Positions 1 through 6,286 of a stretch of DNA of 11,354 nt are shown piece after piece. The position numbers and the translations under genes were made by a program. Numbering within the stretch: position 1 is the first letter of the stretch; each line of letters starts with the position of its first letter. Below the pieces are notes generated by a model. The model did no database searches. It was not told the origin of the DNA and saw nothing but the letters and a program-made list of their open reading frames with translations. The stretch comes from Azoarcus sp031555955 (GTDB taxonomy: Bacteria > Pseudomonadota > Gammaproteobacteria > Burkholderiales > Rhodocyclaceae). The stretch is from positions 1 through 11,354 of the forward strand of contig JAVBTY010000018.1 of assembly GCA_031555955.1 (NCBI GenBank), in the 5' to 3' direction.

Positions 1-140
1 GAAACCTCGTCGAGCGATTCTTCAATCGCCTCAAGCAGTTCCGCCGTATCGCAACCCGATACGACAAACTTGCCAATCGATTCAACGCCTTCCTGCATCT
101 CGCTTGTGCCTATATCTGGCTACTGTGAACACGCCCTAGA
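1..140 (+). mobile_element. Right end of an IS5-family insertion sequence
   Basis: The transposase stop at 128 overlaps the sequence gaacacgccctag (127-139), which is where the right terminal inverted repeat should lie. Immediately beyond, at about 140-142, a different reading frame on the minus strand begins that belongs to another insertion sequence, which fixes the boundary to within a few bases. The left end and target-site duplication are outside the window, so the exact terminus cannot be set from this sequence alone. Confidence 0.65.
3..128 (+). CDS. IS5-family transposase, C-terminal end (cut by window edge)
   Basis: The frame is open from the first bases to a TGA at 126-128 and encodes about 41 residues. 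It includes NLVERFFNRLKQFRRIATRY and ends HLACAYIWLL. The ERFFNRLKQFRRIATRYDK block followed by a hydrophobic helix is the characteristic C-terminus of IS5-family DDE transposases of the IS427/IS1031 type. The E of the LVERFF segment is probably the last catalytic acidic residue of the DDE triad. The rest of the gene lies to the left of the window, so it cannot be judged intact or broken. The element's right end follows the stop codon almost at once. It is inserted into an IS3-family orfA fragment on the opposite strand. Confidence 0.85.
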   Translation, partial: NLVERFFNRLKQFRRIATRYDKLANRFNAFLHLACAYIWLL

Positions 141-196
141 ATCATGCGCACTGAGCGCTCTATAACTTCAGGCGAATACTTCGGGGATTTCCTCAT
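140..196 (-). pseudogene. IS3-family transposase OrfA, N-terminal fragment
   Basis: Reading the minus strand from the ATG at 196-194 gives MRKSPKYSPEVIERSVRMI and then runs into the IS5 terminus at about 140. The pattern (M, basic residues, YSPEVIERxVRM) is the conserved beginning of IS3-family OrfA proteins, the first helix of their helix-turn-helix domain. Only 18-19 codons remain, against roughly 90-100 in an intact OrfA, and OrfB is absent from the window. A purine-rich stretch (the minus-strand complement of 220-230) lies upstream. The 5' terminus of this IS must fall between about 200 and 240, where it abuts the integrase remnant. It is too short for any function, and recognition rests on the motif alone. 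Confidence 0.65.
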
Positions 197-206
197 AGAT
201 ACATTC

Positions 207-899
207 TCAAATGAAGGAGCCTCCTCTATTCTCGGGGCGATACAGTTCGCGCAGGATCGCAATGGCCTGTGTCGCCAGTGGAACAAGGTGTTCGGTTCGA
301 GCCGGAGGAATGGCCCTTTTCAGATCGGGACAGGGATCGCGTTCAGCCCGCCCGGTGGCGATGGCGTAGCGGAAGGCGCGACTGATCTCGCTGCGGGCGC
401 GGTGCGCGGTGAAGCGCGCGCCGCGCGCATCGACACGCCGCAGTACGGCCAGCACCTCGGGAGCGGTAATTTCCGCCACCGGCCTGCCGCCCAGCCACGG
501 GAACACATCCCTTTCCATCCGCGCCAGTGTCTTCAGATGCTGCGCCGGTTCAACCGTATCGCGCCGCGATTCCAGCCATTCGCGGCAGATCACTTCAAAA
601 CTGTTTGCGGCCCGTTCGTTCCGCGCCGCCTTCAGCACCTTGCGCTGATCGCCGGGATCGATGCCCGCGCCCAGCAGCCTGCGCGCCTCATCGCGGCGTT
701 CGCGGGCTTCCTTGAGCGAAACGCCGGGATAGACACCCAGCGCCAACCGCTTTTCCTTGCCGCCGAAACGGTATTTCAGCCGCCAGTATTTCGCCCCGGT
801 AGGCGTGATTTCCAGATACATCCCCCGTCCATCGGAAAGCCGGTAAGGTTTTTCCCGGGGGGCCGCTTTCCTGATTGTCATATCGTTCAGCGGGGGCAT
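207..899 (-). pseudogene. P4-type tyrosine integrase, internally deleted and C-terminally truncated
   Basis: This open frame of 230 codons begins like a P4/DUF4102 integrase. The arm-binding domain is at residues 6-90 (PREKPYRLSDGRGMYLEI, KYWRLKYRFGGKEKRLALG) and the SAM-like core-binding domain at about 98-195 (FEVICREWLE, DVFPWLGGRPVAEITAPEVL, FRYAIATGRAERDP). After IPPARTEH at 198-204 the protein jumps straight to HLVPLATQAIAILREL, which in full-length relatives lies roughly 80 residues further on, beyond the first catalytic Arg (PGELR motif). After ELY at 218-220 the family match ends and the frame stops 10 codons later in junction DNA. The catalytic Arg, Lys, HxxR and Tyr are therefore all missing and the protein cannot recombine DNA. 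A full-length relative has about 400 residues. The GGAG 11 nt before the ATG at 899 is an acceptable ribosome-binding site. Its position downstream of and co-directional with tRNA-Arg marks an island integrated at that tRNA. It might still bind att DNA as a repressor, but that is speculation. Confidence 0.85.
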
Positions 900-934
900 G
901 GGGGCATCAACTCCGGCAGGATAAAAATGCCCCC
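892..934. repeat. GGGGGCAT octamer repeats at the integrase start
   Basis: GGGGGCAT occurs in tandem at 892-899 and 900-907, and its inverted copy ATGCCCCC lies at 927-934. One copy overlaps the integrase start codon. Short repeated motifs next to a P4-type integrase gene are commonly integrase arm-type or autoregulatory binding sites. Here that role is inferred from position only. Confidence 0.4.
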
Positions 935-952
935 AGACATACCCGGATTCCA

Positions 953-1031
953 GCGGACGGCTACGGACGATAAAAAAGCCAGAAACCTTGCAAATAAAGG
1001 GTTTCTGGCTTCCTGCGGACGGCTACGAACG
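953..1031. repeat. 17-bp direct repeats flanking the tRNA terminator
   Basis: The sequence gcggacggctacggacg (953-969) recurs as gcggacggctacgaacg (1015-1031), with one mismatch in 17 bases and a 62-bp offset. The pair brackets the tRNA terminator and sits between the tRNA 3' end and the integrase, where attL of an island would lie. It may be integrase accessory sites or a small local duplication. Confidence 0.55.
971..1011 (-). terminator. Rho-independent terminator of tRNA-Arg
   Basis: On the minus strand a perfect 12-bp stem (AAGCCAGAAACC at 1011-1000 pairing with GGTTTCTGGCTT at 987-976) with a 12-nt loop runs into a T6 tract (977-972). The hairpin followed by the T-run on that strand, 26 nt beyond the tRNA CCA end, identifies it as the terminator of the tRNA transcript. 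Confidence 0.85.
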
Positions 1032-1037
1032 CCCAGA

Positions 1038-1112
1038 TGGTCCCCTCGCCGGGAATCGAACCCAGATCTAGCGCTTAGGAGGCGCTCGTTCTATCCATTG
1101 AACTACGAGGAG
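1038..1112 (-). tRNA. tRNA-Arg, anticodon CCT
   Basis: The minus-strand sequence folds into a complete cloverleaf. The 7-bp acceptor is CTCCTCG with CGAGGGG (one T-G pair). The D stem is GTTC/GAAC, the anticodon stem AGCGC/GCGCT around loop CTCCTAA, the variable loop AGAT, and the T stem CTGGG/CCCGG around loop TTCGATT. The discriminator is A, and CCA is encoded at 1040-1038. The CCT anticodon reads AGG codons. The gene is followed by its own terminator and then by an integrase in the same direction, so its 3' end is the probable attachment site of the island. The CCA and T arm remain intact, as is usual when an island regenerates the tRNA end. Confidence 0.95.
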
Positions 1113-1443
1113 TCACAACCCTTGCGGGGTACCGTAGATATCTGGTGCAAACGGTTATGGAAATCCGGTTTTCCCGGTGTTTCTTCCGGGGGGTGACAGT
1201 CGCAGGAATCCTTCCGACAATTCACTGCCCCCTTTTTGCATAATGCCGCCATTCCCAGCTTCGTTGCAGGGCCGGAAGCCTATCATGAAGGCTTTTCCGA
1301 TAAAAGCCTTGACGTGGTGTATGAAGCCTGTCTTCTGCGGGAGTGGCTTTCGGGCAGCGGATTCGAGGCTGATCCAGGCTGGTGGGCCGTACGGTCAGGC
1401 CCGTTCTGCGGCCCGGCGCCGGAACGGATGCGCGGGCGGAAAT
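1113..1443. other. Intergenic region between tRNA-Arg and the PepSY operon
   Basis: No convincing gene is visible; reading frames here have no recognisable domain and no good ribosome-binding site. A perfect 9-bp inverted repeat with a 5-nt loop (AAGGCTTTT at 1288-1296, AAAAGCCTT at 1302-1310) lacks a T-tract, so it is a structure or protein-binding candidate rather than a clear terminator. The divergent tRNA promoter must lie in the left part; no strong hexamer pair stands out. Confidence 0.5.
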
Positions 1444-1477
1444 ATTCAGCCCCGGTTCAGTCACCCGCATGCATACT
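1444..1477 (+). promoter_or_regulatory. Candidate OmpR-family operator and -10 element of the PepSY operon
   Basis: Two identical half-sites TTCAG start at 1445 and 1456, an 11-bp period that places both on the same face of the helix. This is the arrangement bound by tandem dimers of OmpR/PhoB-family regulators. The second half-site ends at 1460, and a -10-like hexamer CATACT (4 of 6 consensus) starts at 1472, leaving an 11-nt gap and no recognisable -35. This matches PhoP-type activated promoters, where the box replaces the -35. The operon encodes such a regulator, so autoregulation is the natural reading. The leader to the ATG at 1522 would be about 38 nt. Confidence 0.55.
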
Positions 1478-1521
1478 GCTCCCTGTATATCCAGTCCGCA
1501 ATGCTGTCCGGGGAAAAGACC

Positions 1522-1875
1522 ATGTTCTCTCGCCTTTGTATTTCCATGATCTTCCGGTATGTGTTTGCCGCTTCCGCAACGGCAATATTTTTCCTTTCGC
1601 CTATCGTCTCCGCCCATGGACGTCTGCACCAGGACGATGTGCGCGAGTTGCGCGGGAGTGGAAAAATCCTGCCGATGGAGGACATTATTGAACGTACCCG
1701 CGCTGCCCAGCCTGGCCAGATTGTCGAGGTTGATCTGGAGCATGAGGATGGGCGCTACGTGTATGAAGTAAAAGTCATTGATGAGCGGGATGTCATCCAC
1801 GGTCTTGAACTGGATGCCGCGACCGGCGAGGTGCTGCGGCATAAAGAGAAGGAACGGAACAGGAGAAAACGGTGA
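1522..1875 (+). CDS. Secreted PepSY-domain protein
   Basis: The product is 117 residues with a clear signal peptide: a hydrophobic core at about residues 13-28 and a cleavage site SA|H after residue 31. A single PepSY domain follows, at about 50-108. The signatures are ILPMEDIIERTR, then GQIVEVDLEHEDGRYVYEVKV, then LELDAATGEVLRHKEKE, the alternating strand pattern of PepSY with its terminal DAATGEVL turn. A basic tail (ERNRRKR) ends the protein. PepSY proteins act in the periplasm or at the cell surface, and small ones of this form are often encoded beside PhoP/QseB-type two-component systems, where they may modulate the sensor or be regulated by it. The start at 1522 was chosen because it gives a compact signal peptide; an in-frame ATG at 1501 would add seven polar residues. 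The stop is 4 nt before the response regulator start, so the genes are co-transcribed. Confidence 0.85.
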   Translation: MFSRLCISMIFRYVFAASATAIFFLSPIVSAHGRLHQDDVRELRGSGKILPMEDIIERTRAAQPGQIVEVDLEHEDGRYVYEVKVIDERDVIHGLELDAATGEVLRHKEKERNRRKR

Positions 1876-1879
1876 CGCC

Positions 1880-2545
1880 ATGCGGATTCTGATTGCCGAA
1901 GATGATGCCGCGCTGGGCGAGCGTTTGCGTCGTCGGCTGGCGCGTGAGGGATTTGCGGTGGATCTGGCGGCGAACGGCATTGATGCCGGGCACCTGGGGG
2001 CGACCGAACCTTACGATGCGGTGATTCTCGATCTGGGCCTGCCCGGGCGCGCGGGGCTTGATGTGCTGCGCGACTGGCGCCAGGCGGGCAATGCCGTGCC
2101 GGTGCTGGTTCTGACCGCGCGCAATGCCTGGAGCGAGCGCGTAACGGGTCTTCAGGCTGGCGCGGATGATTATCTTGGCAAGCCGTTTCATGTCGAGGAA
2201 CTGATCGCCCGCGTGCAGGCCCTGCTCCGCCGCGCCGCGCCTGCGGTTGCGCCCCAGCTCCGTATTGGCGATCTGCTGCTGGACGAGGCCCGCCAGTGTC
2301 TGCTTGACGAGAGCGGTGGAGATATTCCGCTGACGGCCACCGAATTCCGCCTGTTGCGCTACTTTCTGCGCCATCCGGACGAAGTTCTTTCAAAAACGCA
2401 GCTCTCCGAGCATGTTTACGATTATGACGGCGCGCGCGACAGCAACGTGATCGAGGTGTACATACGCCGCCTGCGCTCCCTGATCGGCGCGGACCGCATC
2501 GAAACCCGCCGTGGCCAGGGCTACATACTGCGCGGCGGCGCCTGA
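1880..2545 (+). CDS. Two-component response regulator, PhoP/QseB type (OmpR family)
   Basis: The 221-residue product is a DNA-binding response regulator of normal length for the family. The receiver domain (1-115) has the acidic pocket E7-D8-D9, the phospho-acceptor D51 in VILDLGLPG, T79 in LVLTARN and K101 in YLGKPF. The phrase ARNAWSERVTGLQAGADDYL is typical of the PhoP/QseB/PmrA branch. The C-terminal winged helix (about 125-220) contains LTATEFRLLRYFLRHPDEVLS, the recognition helix region SNVIEVYIRRLRSLIG and the wing ETRRGQGYIL. It would be phosphorylated by the kinase encoded 9 nt downstream. An AGGAG about 14 nt before the ATG is a distant but possible ribosome-binding site. A paired 11-bp repeat upstream of the operon is its likely target. 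The exact orthology (PhoP, QseB or PmrA) and the signal are not decided by sequence. Confidence 0.93.
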   Translation: MRILIAEDDAALGERLRRRLAREGFAVDLAANGIDAGHLGATEPYDAVILDLGLPGRAGLDVLRDWRQAGNAVPVLVLTARNAWSERVTGLQAGADDYLGKPFHVEELIARVQALLRRAAPAVAPQLRIGDLLLDEARQCLLDESGGDIPLTATEFRLLRYFLRHPDEVLSKTQLSEHVYDYDGARDSNVIEVYIRRLRSLIGADRIETRRGQGYILRGGA

Positions 2546-2554
2546 TTTCCCCGG

Positions 2555-3892
2555 ATGATCTCGCTGCGCGCCCGCCTTTCCCTCGGCCTGTCGGCGGTGC
2601 TGCTCGCCGCCGGAGCGCTGCTGGCGGTGGGGCTGAAAGATTTTCCCCGTCAGATCGTGGAGGATTTTGTTCTTTCCCGCCTGCAGCACGATGCCGATCT
2701 GCTCTATGCACGCGTTGCCGGGGGCGACACCGCCGCCGAGGTGCAGGAATCGGCGGGCAGCCTGTACCAGTTGCCGCTGTCGGGACATTACTTCCGTATC
2801 GCCCAGGGCGATGCGGTCATCCTTTCCCGCTCGCTCTGGGACGAGGATCTGGCGCTTCCGGAGCCTGCGTCCTCCGGCGCGCGGGCAGCCTCACAGACCA
2901 TCCACATTCCCGGGCCGGCGGAGCAGCGGCTGCTGGTTTTTACGCGCCATTTCACCGGTGAGGACGGGCAGATCACCGTTTCGGTCGCGGAAGATGTCTC
3001 GCAACTCGAAGCGGCCATCGTCCATTTCCGGCAGCGGATGCTGGCGGGCGTTGGCGTTGCGCTGGTATTGCTGCTGCTGCTCCAGCGCCATCTGCTGGCG
3101 CGCGGACTGGCGCCGCTGCGGGACGCCGCTGCCGCCTGCCGACGGCTTGAACGCGGCGATATCACCCCCCTGCCAGCAACCGCGCCGGACGAAATCCGGC
3201 CGATGCTGGACGCGGTCAACCGCCTTGCCCGCCACCATGGGCAGCGCCTTGGGCGCATCCGCCATGCCGTGGGCAACCTTTCCCATGCGCTGAAAAATCC
3301 GCTCGCCGTGCTTGGCCAGAGCGCGGACGATCTGGAAGAGCGCGGTGACGCGGAGCTGGCCGCTACCCTGCGCGGGCAGATCGACACCATGTACCGGACC
3401 ATCGAACGGGAGCTGCGCCGCGCGCGCCTTTCCGGCGGCGGTCCGCCCGGCAGCGGTTTCGATCCCCGGAGCCAGTTGCCCGCGCTGGTTGAAGTGTTGC
3501 GCAGGCTGTACGGAGAACATATCGCCATCGAACTGGATATACCTGAAGAAGGCTATGCGTTCGACCGCGAAGATCTGCTGGAACTGTTCGGCAACCTGCT
3601 GGACAACGCGTGCAAATGGGCCAGAAGCCGCGTGCGTCTGGGTATTGCTCCGGCTGCGGCTGGCGAACTGGTTTTCTGTGTGGAAGACGATGGTCCCGGC
3701 GCGCCCGAGGCCCTGCTCAACCGTCTTGGCGGCGCGGGCCTGCGCGCCGACGAGCAGACGCCGGGGCATGGACTGGGGCTTTCCATCGTGGCCGACATTG
3801 TCGCCCAGTATGACGGCGCAATCAGTTACGGACGCTCGAAAAATCTCGGCGGCCTGCGCGTAGAGGGTCGCCTGCCCACCACGGCTGGCTGA
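2555..3892 (+). CDS. Sensor histidine kinase, PhoQ-like
   Basis: This is a 445-residue membrane kinase. The first membrane segment is at about 8-27 and a periplasmic domain spans about 28-162. The second membrane segment is at 163-181 (VGVALVLLLLLQ), followed by a HAMP-like linker (ARGLAPLRDAAAACRRLERGD). The dimerisation helix carries H244 in NLSHALKNPLAVL; the HxLKxPLAVL form is characteristic of PhoQ-type sensors. The ATPase domain shows the N box (N347, GNLLDNACKWA), the G1 box EDDGPG (377-382) and the G2 box GHGLGLSIVADIVAQYDG (404-421). All catalytic residues are present. The periplasmic domain is of ordinary size, but I see no obvious acidic metal-binding cluster, so a Mg2+ sensor function cannot be assumed from the PhoQ resemblance. 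It starts 9 nt after the regulator without a visible ribosome-binding site, implying translational coupling. Confidence 0.93.
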   Translation: MISLRARLSLGLSAVLLAAGALLAVGLKDFPRQIVEDFVLSRLQHDADLLYARVAGGDTAAEVQESAGSLYQLPLSGHYFRIAQGDAVILSRSLWDEDLALPEPASSGARAASQTIHIPGPAEQRLLVFTRHFTGEDGQITVSVAEDVSQLEAAIVHFRQRMLAGVGVALVLLLLLQRHLLARGLAPLRDAAAACRRLERGDITPLPATAPDEIRPMLDAVNRLARHHGQRLGRIRHAVGNLSHALKNPLAVLGQSADDLEERGDAELAATLRGQIDTMYRTIERELRRARLSGGGPPGSGFDPRSQLPALVEVLRRLYGEHIAIELDIPEEGYAFDREDLLELFGNLLDNACKWARSRVRLGIAPAAAGELVFCVEDDGPGAPEALLNRLGGAGLRADEQTPGHGLGLSIVADIVAQYDGAISYGRSKNLGGLRVEGRLPTTAG

Positions 3893-3928
3893 ACGCGGGG
3901 GCGTCTCCCCTGCCCTGCCCCGCCCTGC

Positions 3929-4150
3929 CTATTCTGCTTCGAGGTAAGGATTCACCAGACTGTCGACCAGTTCATGCAGCGCGGCGCGGATCTGCGCTTC
4001 GCTGCAGCCCATGAGCACGGCGTCTTCCAGCGCGTCCTGCGCCATCTGGCGCAGTTCGGCGTAGTTTTCGTTGAGAACCTTGATCTTTTCGTGACACGAC
4101 ACTGGCAAACCGTCCGGCCGCAGCCAGCGCGGCGAAGCGGGTATTTCCAC
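3929..4150 (-). CDS. Conserved small protein encoded after ScpB
   Basis: This is a 73-residue cytoplasmic protein with no signal peptide. It starts with GTG at 4150; AGGAG lies 7 nt upstream, 14 nt past the scpB stop, so it is the last gene of that operon. The body has a conserved look: LRPDGLPVSCHEKIKVLNEN (10-29), then an amphipathic helix (30-46), then LMGCSEAQIRAALHELVDSL (46-65) and a terminal NPYLEAE. Two cysteines, C19 and C49, sit in the two conserved-looking blocks. I recognise the pattern as a small family found near scpB in betaproteobacteria but know no function for it. Both a role with the SMC-ScpAB complex and chance co-transcription are open. It converges with the histidine kinase gene, 36 bp from its stop. 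Confidence 0.75.
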   Translation of the reverse strand: MEIPASPRWLRPDGLPVSCHEKIKVLNENYAELRQMAQDALEDAVLMGCSEAQIRAALHELVDSLVNPYLEAE

Positions 4151-4163
4151 GTTGCGGCTCCTT

Positions 4164-4775
4164 TCACTCCATCACGGGCGGGTTTCCCGCCGCGAGCTGC
4201 GCAGTATCGACGATATCCATGATTTTTTCGATCTCGGCCAGCGCGGGCAGCTCGGTCAGGCTGCGCAGACCCAGATCGTCCAGAAACCGCCGCGTGGTGG
4301 CGAACAGGGCTGGCCGGCCCGGTGTATCGCGATGGCCGACGGTGTCGATCCAGCCGCGCGCTTCCAGCGTTTTGAGCACGCCGGGCGATACGGCGACGCC
4401 GCGGATGTCTTCGATGTCACCGCGCGTCACCGGCTGGCGGTAGGCGATGATCGCCAGCGTTTCCGTCACCGCGCGCGAATAGCGCGGCGGTTTCTGCTCC
4501 TTCAGCCGGTCCAGATAAGGCTGATATTCGGGCCGCGTCTGGAAACGCCAGCCGCTGGCCTGCTGCGCCAGTTCCACGCCGCGCCCGGCCTGCGCCCATT
4601 CAGAGCGCAGTTCGTCAAGCAGCCGTCGCACCAGATCCGGCCCCGGATCGTCGTCGAACAGGCGGCGCAGCTCATTCACCGGCAAGGGCTCCTGCGCGGC
4701 CAGAAGGGCTGTTTCGAGAATTCGCCGGTAGTGCCCGGGCGCGGCGGTTTCAGGGAGGGGCGTTTCAGGCGGCAT
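4164..4775 (-). CDS. scpB: Segregation and condensation protein B
   Basis: The 203-residue product is ScpB, the winged-helix dimer that binds the ScpA kleisin and completes the bacterial SMC condensin. Two winged-helix domains are seen at about 15-88 (ILETALLAAQEPLPVNELRR) and 95-170. The second holds the family hallmarks SRAVTETLAIIAYRQPVTRG (100-119), DIEDIRGV (120-127) and GRPALFATTRRFLDDLGL (153-170). The start ATG at 4775 overlaps the end of scpA by 11 nt (GATGCCGCCTGA), typical of coupled translation and matching the ScpB N-terminus. A longer reading from 4826 would only add 17 residues translated from within scpA. The last residues (VME) precede the ribosome-binding site of the small downstream gene. 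Confidence 0.95.
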   Translation of the reverse strand: MPPETPLPETAAPGHYRRILETALLAAQEPLPVNELRRLFDDDPGPDLVRRLLDELRSEWAQAGRGVELAQQASGWRFQTRPEYQPYLDRLKEQKPPRYSRAVTETLAIIAYRQPVTRGDIEDIRGVAVSPGVLKTLEARGWIDTVGHRDTPGRPALFATTRRFLDDLGLRSLTELPALAEIEKIMDIVDTAQLAAGNPPVME

Positions 4776-5589
4776 CGGCGAGCTTGACGTAAATGGGCGA
4801 GAACGCCTCGTTCTGGCTGATCTCAACCAGATTTTCCTTCACCAGTTCGAGCATGGCGAGAAAGCTCACCACCAGTCCGGCCGGGCCAGAATCCGCGTCG
4901 AACAGGGTATCGAACACGATAAAGGCGCCACCGGCGAGACGGCGCAGGATGGCGGTCATATGCTCCCGCACTGAAAGCTGCTGGCGGCCGATGCGATGAT
5001 GCTGCGTCAGCCGCGCCTGTTTCATGATGCGCAAAAAAGCTAGCTGGAGATCGTGCAGGCTCACTTCCGGCAGACGTTCCGCCACCTTGCCAGCGACGAA
5101 TACGCCAACCCATTCGAAATCGCGTTCCACGCGCGGCAGGGTATCGATTCTGGCTGCGGCCAGCTTCATCTGTTCATAGTCGAGCAGGCGGCGCAGCAGG
5201 CTGGCGCGCGGGTCTTCCTCTTCCTCCTCCGCCTTTTTCGGGCGGGGAAGCAGCATGCGCGATTTGATCTCAAGCAGCGTCGCCGCCATCAGCAGATATT
5301 CCGCCGCCAGTTCGAGATTGCTTGCCCGCATCGCCTCGACGTATTCCAGATACTGGGCCGTGAGCGGCGCCATTTCGATATCGAGAATGTTCAGGCTGGC
5401 CTTGCGGATCAGGTACAGCAGCAGGTCGAGCGGCCCCTCGAAGGTTTCAAGGAAAATCCGCAGCGCATCGGGCGGAATGTAGAGATCCTGCGGCAGTTCG
5501 AGCAGCGGTTCGCCGTAGAGACGGGCGAACGCCTCAATGGCTCCACCGTTATCCGCGGGCGCGAGCCCCAGCGGCATGTTCATGCGCAT
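4765..5589 (-). CDS. scpA: Segregation and condensation protein A (kleisin)
   Basis: The 274-residue kleisin links the heads of the SMC dimer and recruits ScpB for chromosome condensation and segregation. The N-terminal SMC-neck-binding domain carries the family signature FEGPLDLLLYLIRKASLNIL (50-69), then IEMAPLTAQYLEYVE and LELAAEYLLMAATLLEIKSR. An acidic linker with five consecutive glutamates follows (about 119-126). The C-terminal winged helix that contacts the SMC cap ends the protein (LLELV-type helix, then QNEAFSPIYVKLAD). Starts at 5589, 5583 and 5577 are all in frame within six residues; none has a good ribosome-binding site, and coupling to the protease gene 24 nt upstream is likely. 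About 40 residues precede the FEGPLDLLL block, longer than in many ScpA proteins, with a proline-rich beginning. The gene overlaps scpB by 11 nt. Confidence 0.95.
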   Translation of the reverse strand: MRMNMPLGLAPADNGGAIEAFARLYGEPLLELPQDLYIPPDALRIFLETFEGPLDLLLYLIRKASLNILDIEMAPLTAQYLEYVEAMRASNLELAAEYLLMAATLLEIKSRMLLPRPKKAEEEEEDPRASLLRRLLDYEQMKLAAARIDTLPRVERDFEWVGVFVAGKVAERLPEVSLHDLQLAFLRIMKQARLTQHHRIGRQQLSVREHMTAILRRLAGGAFIVFDTLFDADSGPAGLVVSFLAMLELVKENLVEISQNEAFSPIYVKLADAA

Positions 5590-5613
5590 TGGCCGCGCGG
5601 TGCGCGCATGCCG

Positions 5614-6276
5614 TCAGAAGAACCCGAAAATCCCGCCCAGCAGCATGCGGCAGGCCGCCATCAGGGGAGACAGCACATGGCCGAGCAGGCCGGTGAAAAG
5701 GAGTACGAGCAGGATCGGGAAACCGTATGGCTCGATCCGCGCGTAGCTGCGCGCCATGGACATCGGCAGCAGGCTGACGGCGATGCGGCCGCCATCGAGC
5801 GGAGGAATTGGCAGCAGGTTGAGCAGCATCAGTATCAGGTTGATCTGTATCCCGGCGCTGGCCATTTCGGCCATCGGGGTTGTGTACGCGCCCAGCATGC
5901 CGCTTGCCGCGAGCCTGAGCAGCGCGGCCCAGCCGAAGGTCATGACAAGATTGGAAAAAGGACCGGCCGCCGCAACCCAGAGCATGTCTGCCTTGGGATT
6001 GCGCAGGCGGCCGAAATTGACCGGGACCGGTTTGGCCCAGCCGAACAGGATCCCCTGCCCGCCAGACAGGATGCTGATGGCGAGTATCGCGGCTGGCACG
6101 AGAAGCGTTCCAACGGGATCGATATGGCGCAGCGGGTTGAGCGTGATACGCCCCGCCCTGTCCGCCGTTGGATCGCCGAAGTGGCGCGCGACATAGCCGT
6201 GCGCCGCTTCGTGCAGCGTAATCGCGAACACGACCGGCAACGCCCAGATGGCGAGCGTGGGGATCAGTTCAGTCAC
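5614..6276 (-). CDS. Site-2 protease, Rip/M50B family
   Basis: This is a 220-residue polytopic membrane zinc metalloprotease. The zinc and catalytic motif HEAAH is at 22-26 inside the first membrane helix, and the third ligand motif LDGG (D161) lies in PIPPLDGGRIAVSLLP. Further hydrophobic segments at about 57-73, 98-121, 143-158 and 185-205 give the small-core M50B topology without PDZ or CBS domains. Soluble-side markers AHGYVARHFGDPTADRAGR and NPLRHIDPVGT are the usual family phrases. Such proteases cut membrane-embedded substrates; the substrate here is unknown. Translation starts at GTG 6276, the only start that keeps the N-terminal helix carrying HExxH. It lies 10 nt after the CoA-transferase stop and has no clear ribosome-binding site, so it depends on coupling. 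Confidence 0.93.
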   Translation of the reverse strand: MTELIPTLAIWALPVVFAITLHEAAHGYVARHFGDPTADRAGRITLNPLRHIDPVGTLLVPAAILAISILSGGQGILFGWAKPVPVNFGRLRNPKADMLWVAAAGPFSNLVMTFGWAALLRLAASGMLGAYTTPMAEMASAGIQINLILMLLNLLPIPPLDGGRIAVSLLPMSMARSYARIEPYGFPILLVLLFTGLLGHVLSPLMAACRMLLGGIFGFF

Positions 6277-6286
6277 GGACAGTCAC

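Noticed and set aside
1130..1175. Minus-strand TTTCCA-N17-TATCTA as promoter of tRNA-Arg
   Set aside because: Spacing is right but the -35 match is weak and other alignments are equally possible, so it is not reported as a feature.
144..1196. Plus-strand open frame of 350 codons
   Set aside because: It is antisense to the integrase remnant and the tRNA; the integrase strand has clear domain motifs and this one has none.
1214..1244. Plus-strand CCGACA/CATAAT promoter-like pair
   Set aside because: The 19-bp spacing and weak -35, and the lack of any gene directly downstream, make chance the better explanation.
1236..1691. Plus-strand open frame of 151 codons upstream of the PepSY gene
   Set aside because: It overlaps the PepSY gene in another frame, has no recognisable domain and no ribosome-binding site.
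1755..2711. Minus-strand open frame of 318 codons
   Set aside because: It is antisense to the response regulator and kinase and consists of Arg/Ala/Pro-rich low-information sequence.
3893..3928. Possible terminator between the converging kinase and small-protein genes
   Set aside because: Only a short GGGG/CCCC stem with no T-tract on either strand; the C-rich CCCTG repeats do not make a convincing terminator.
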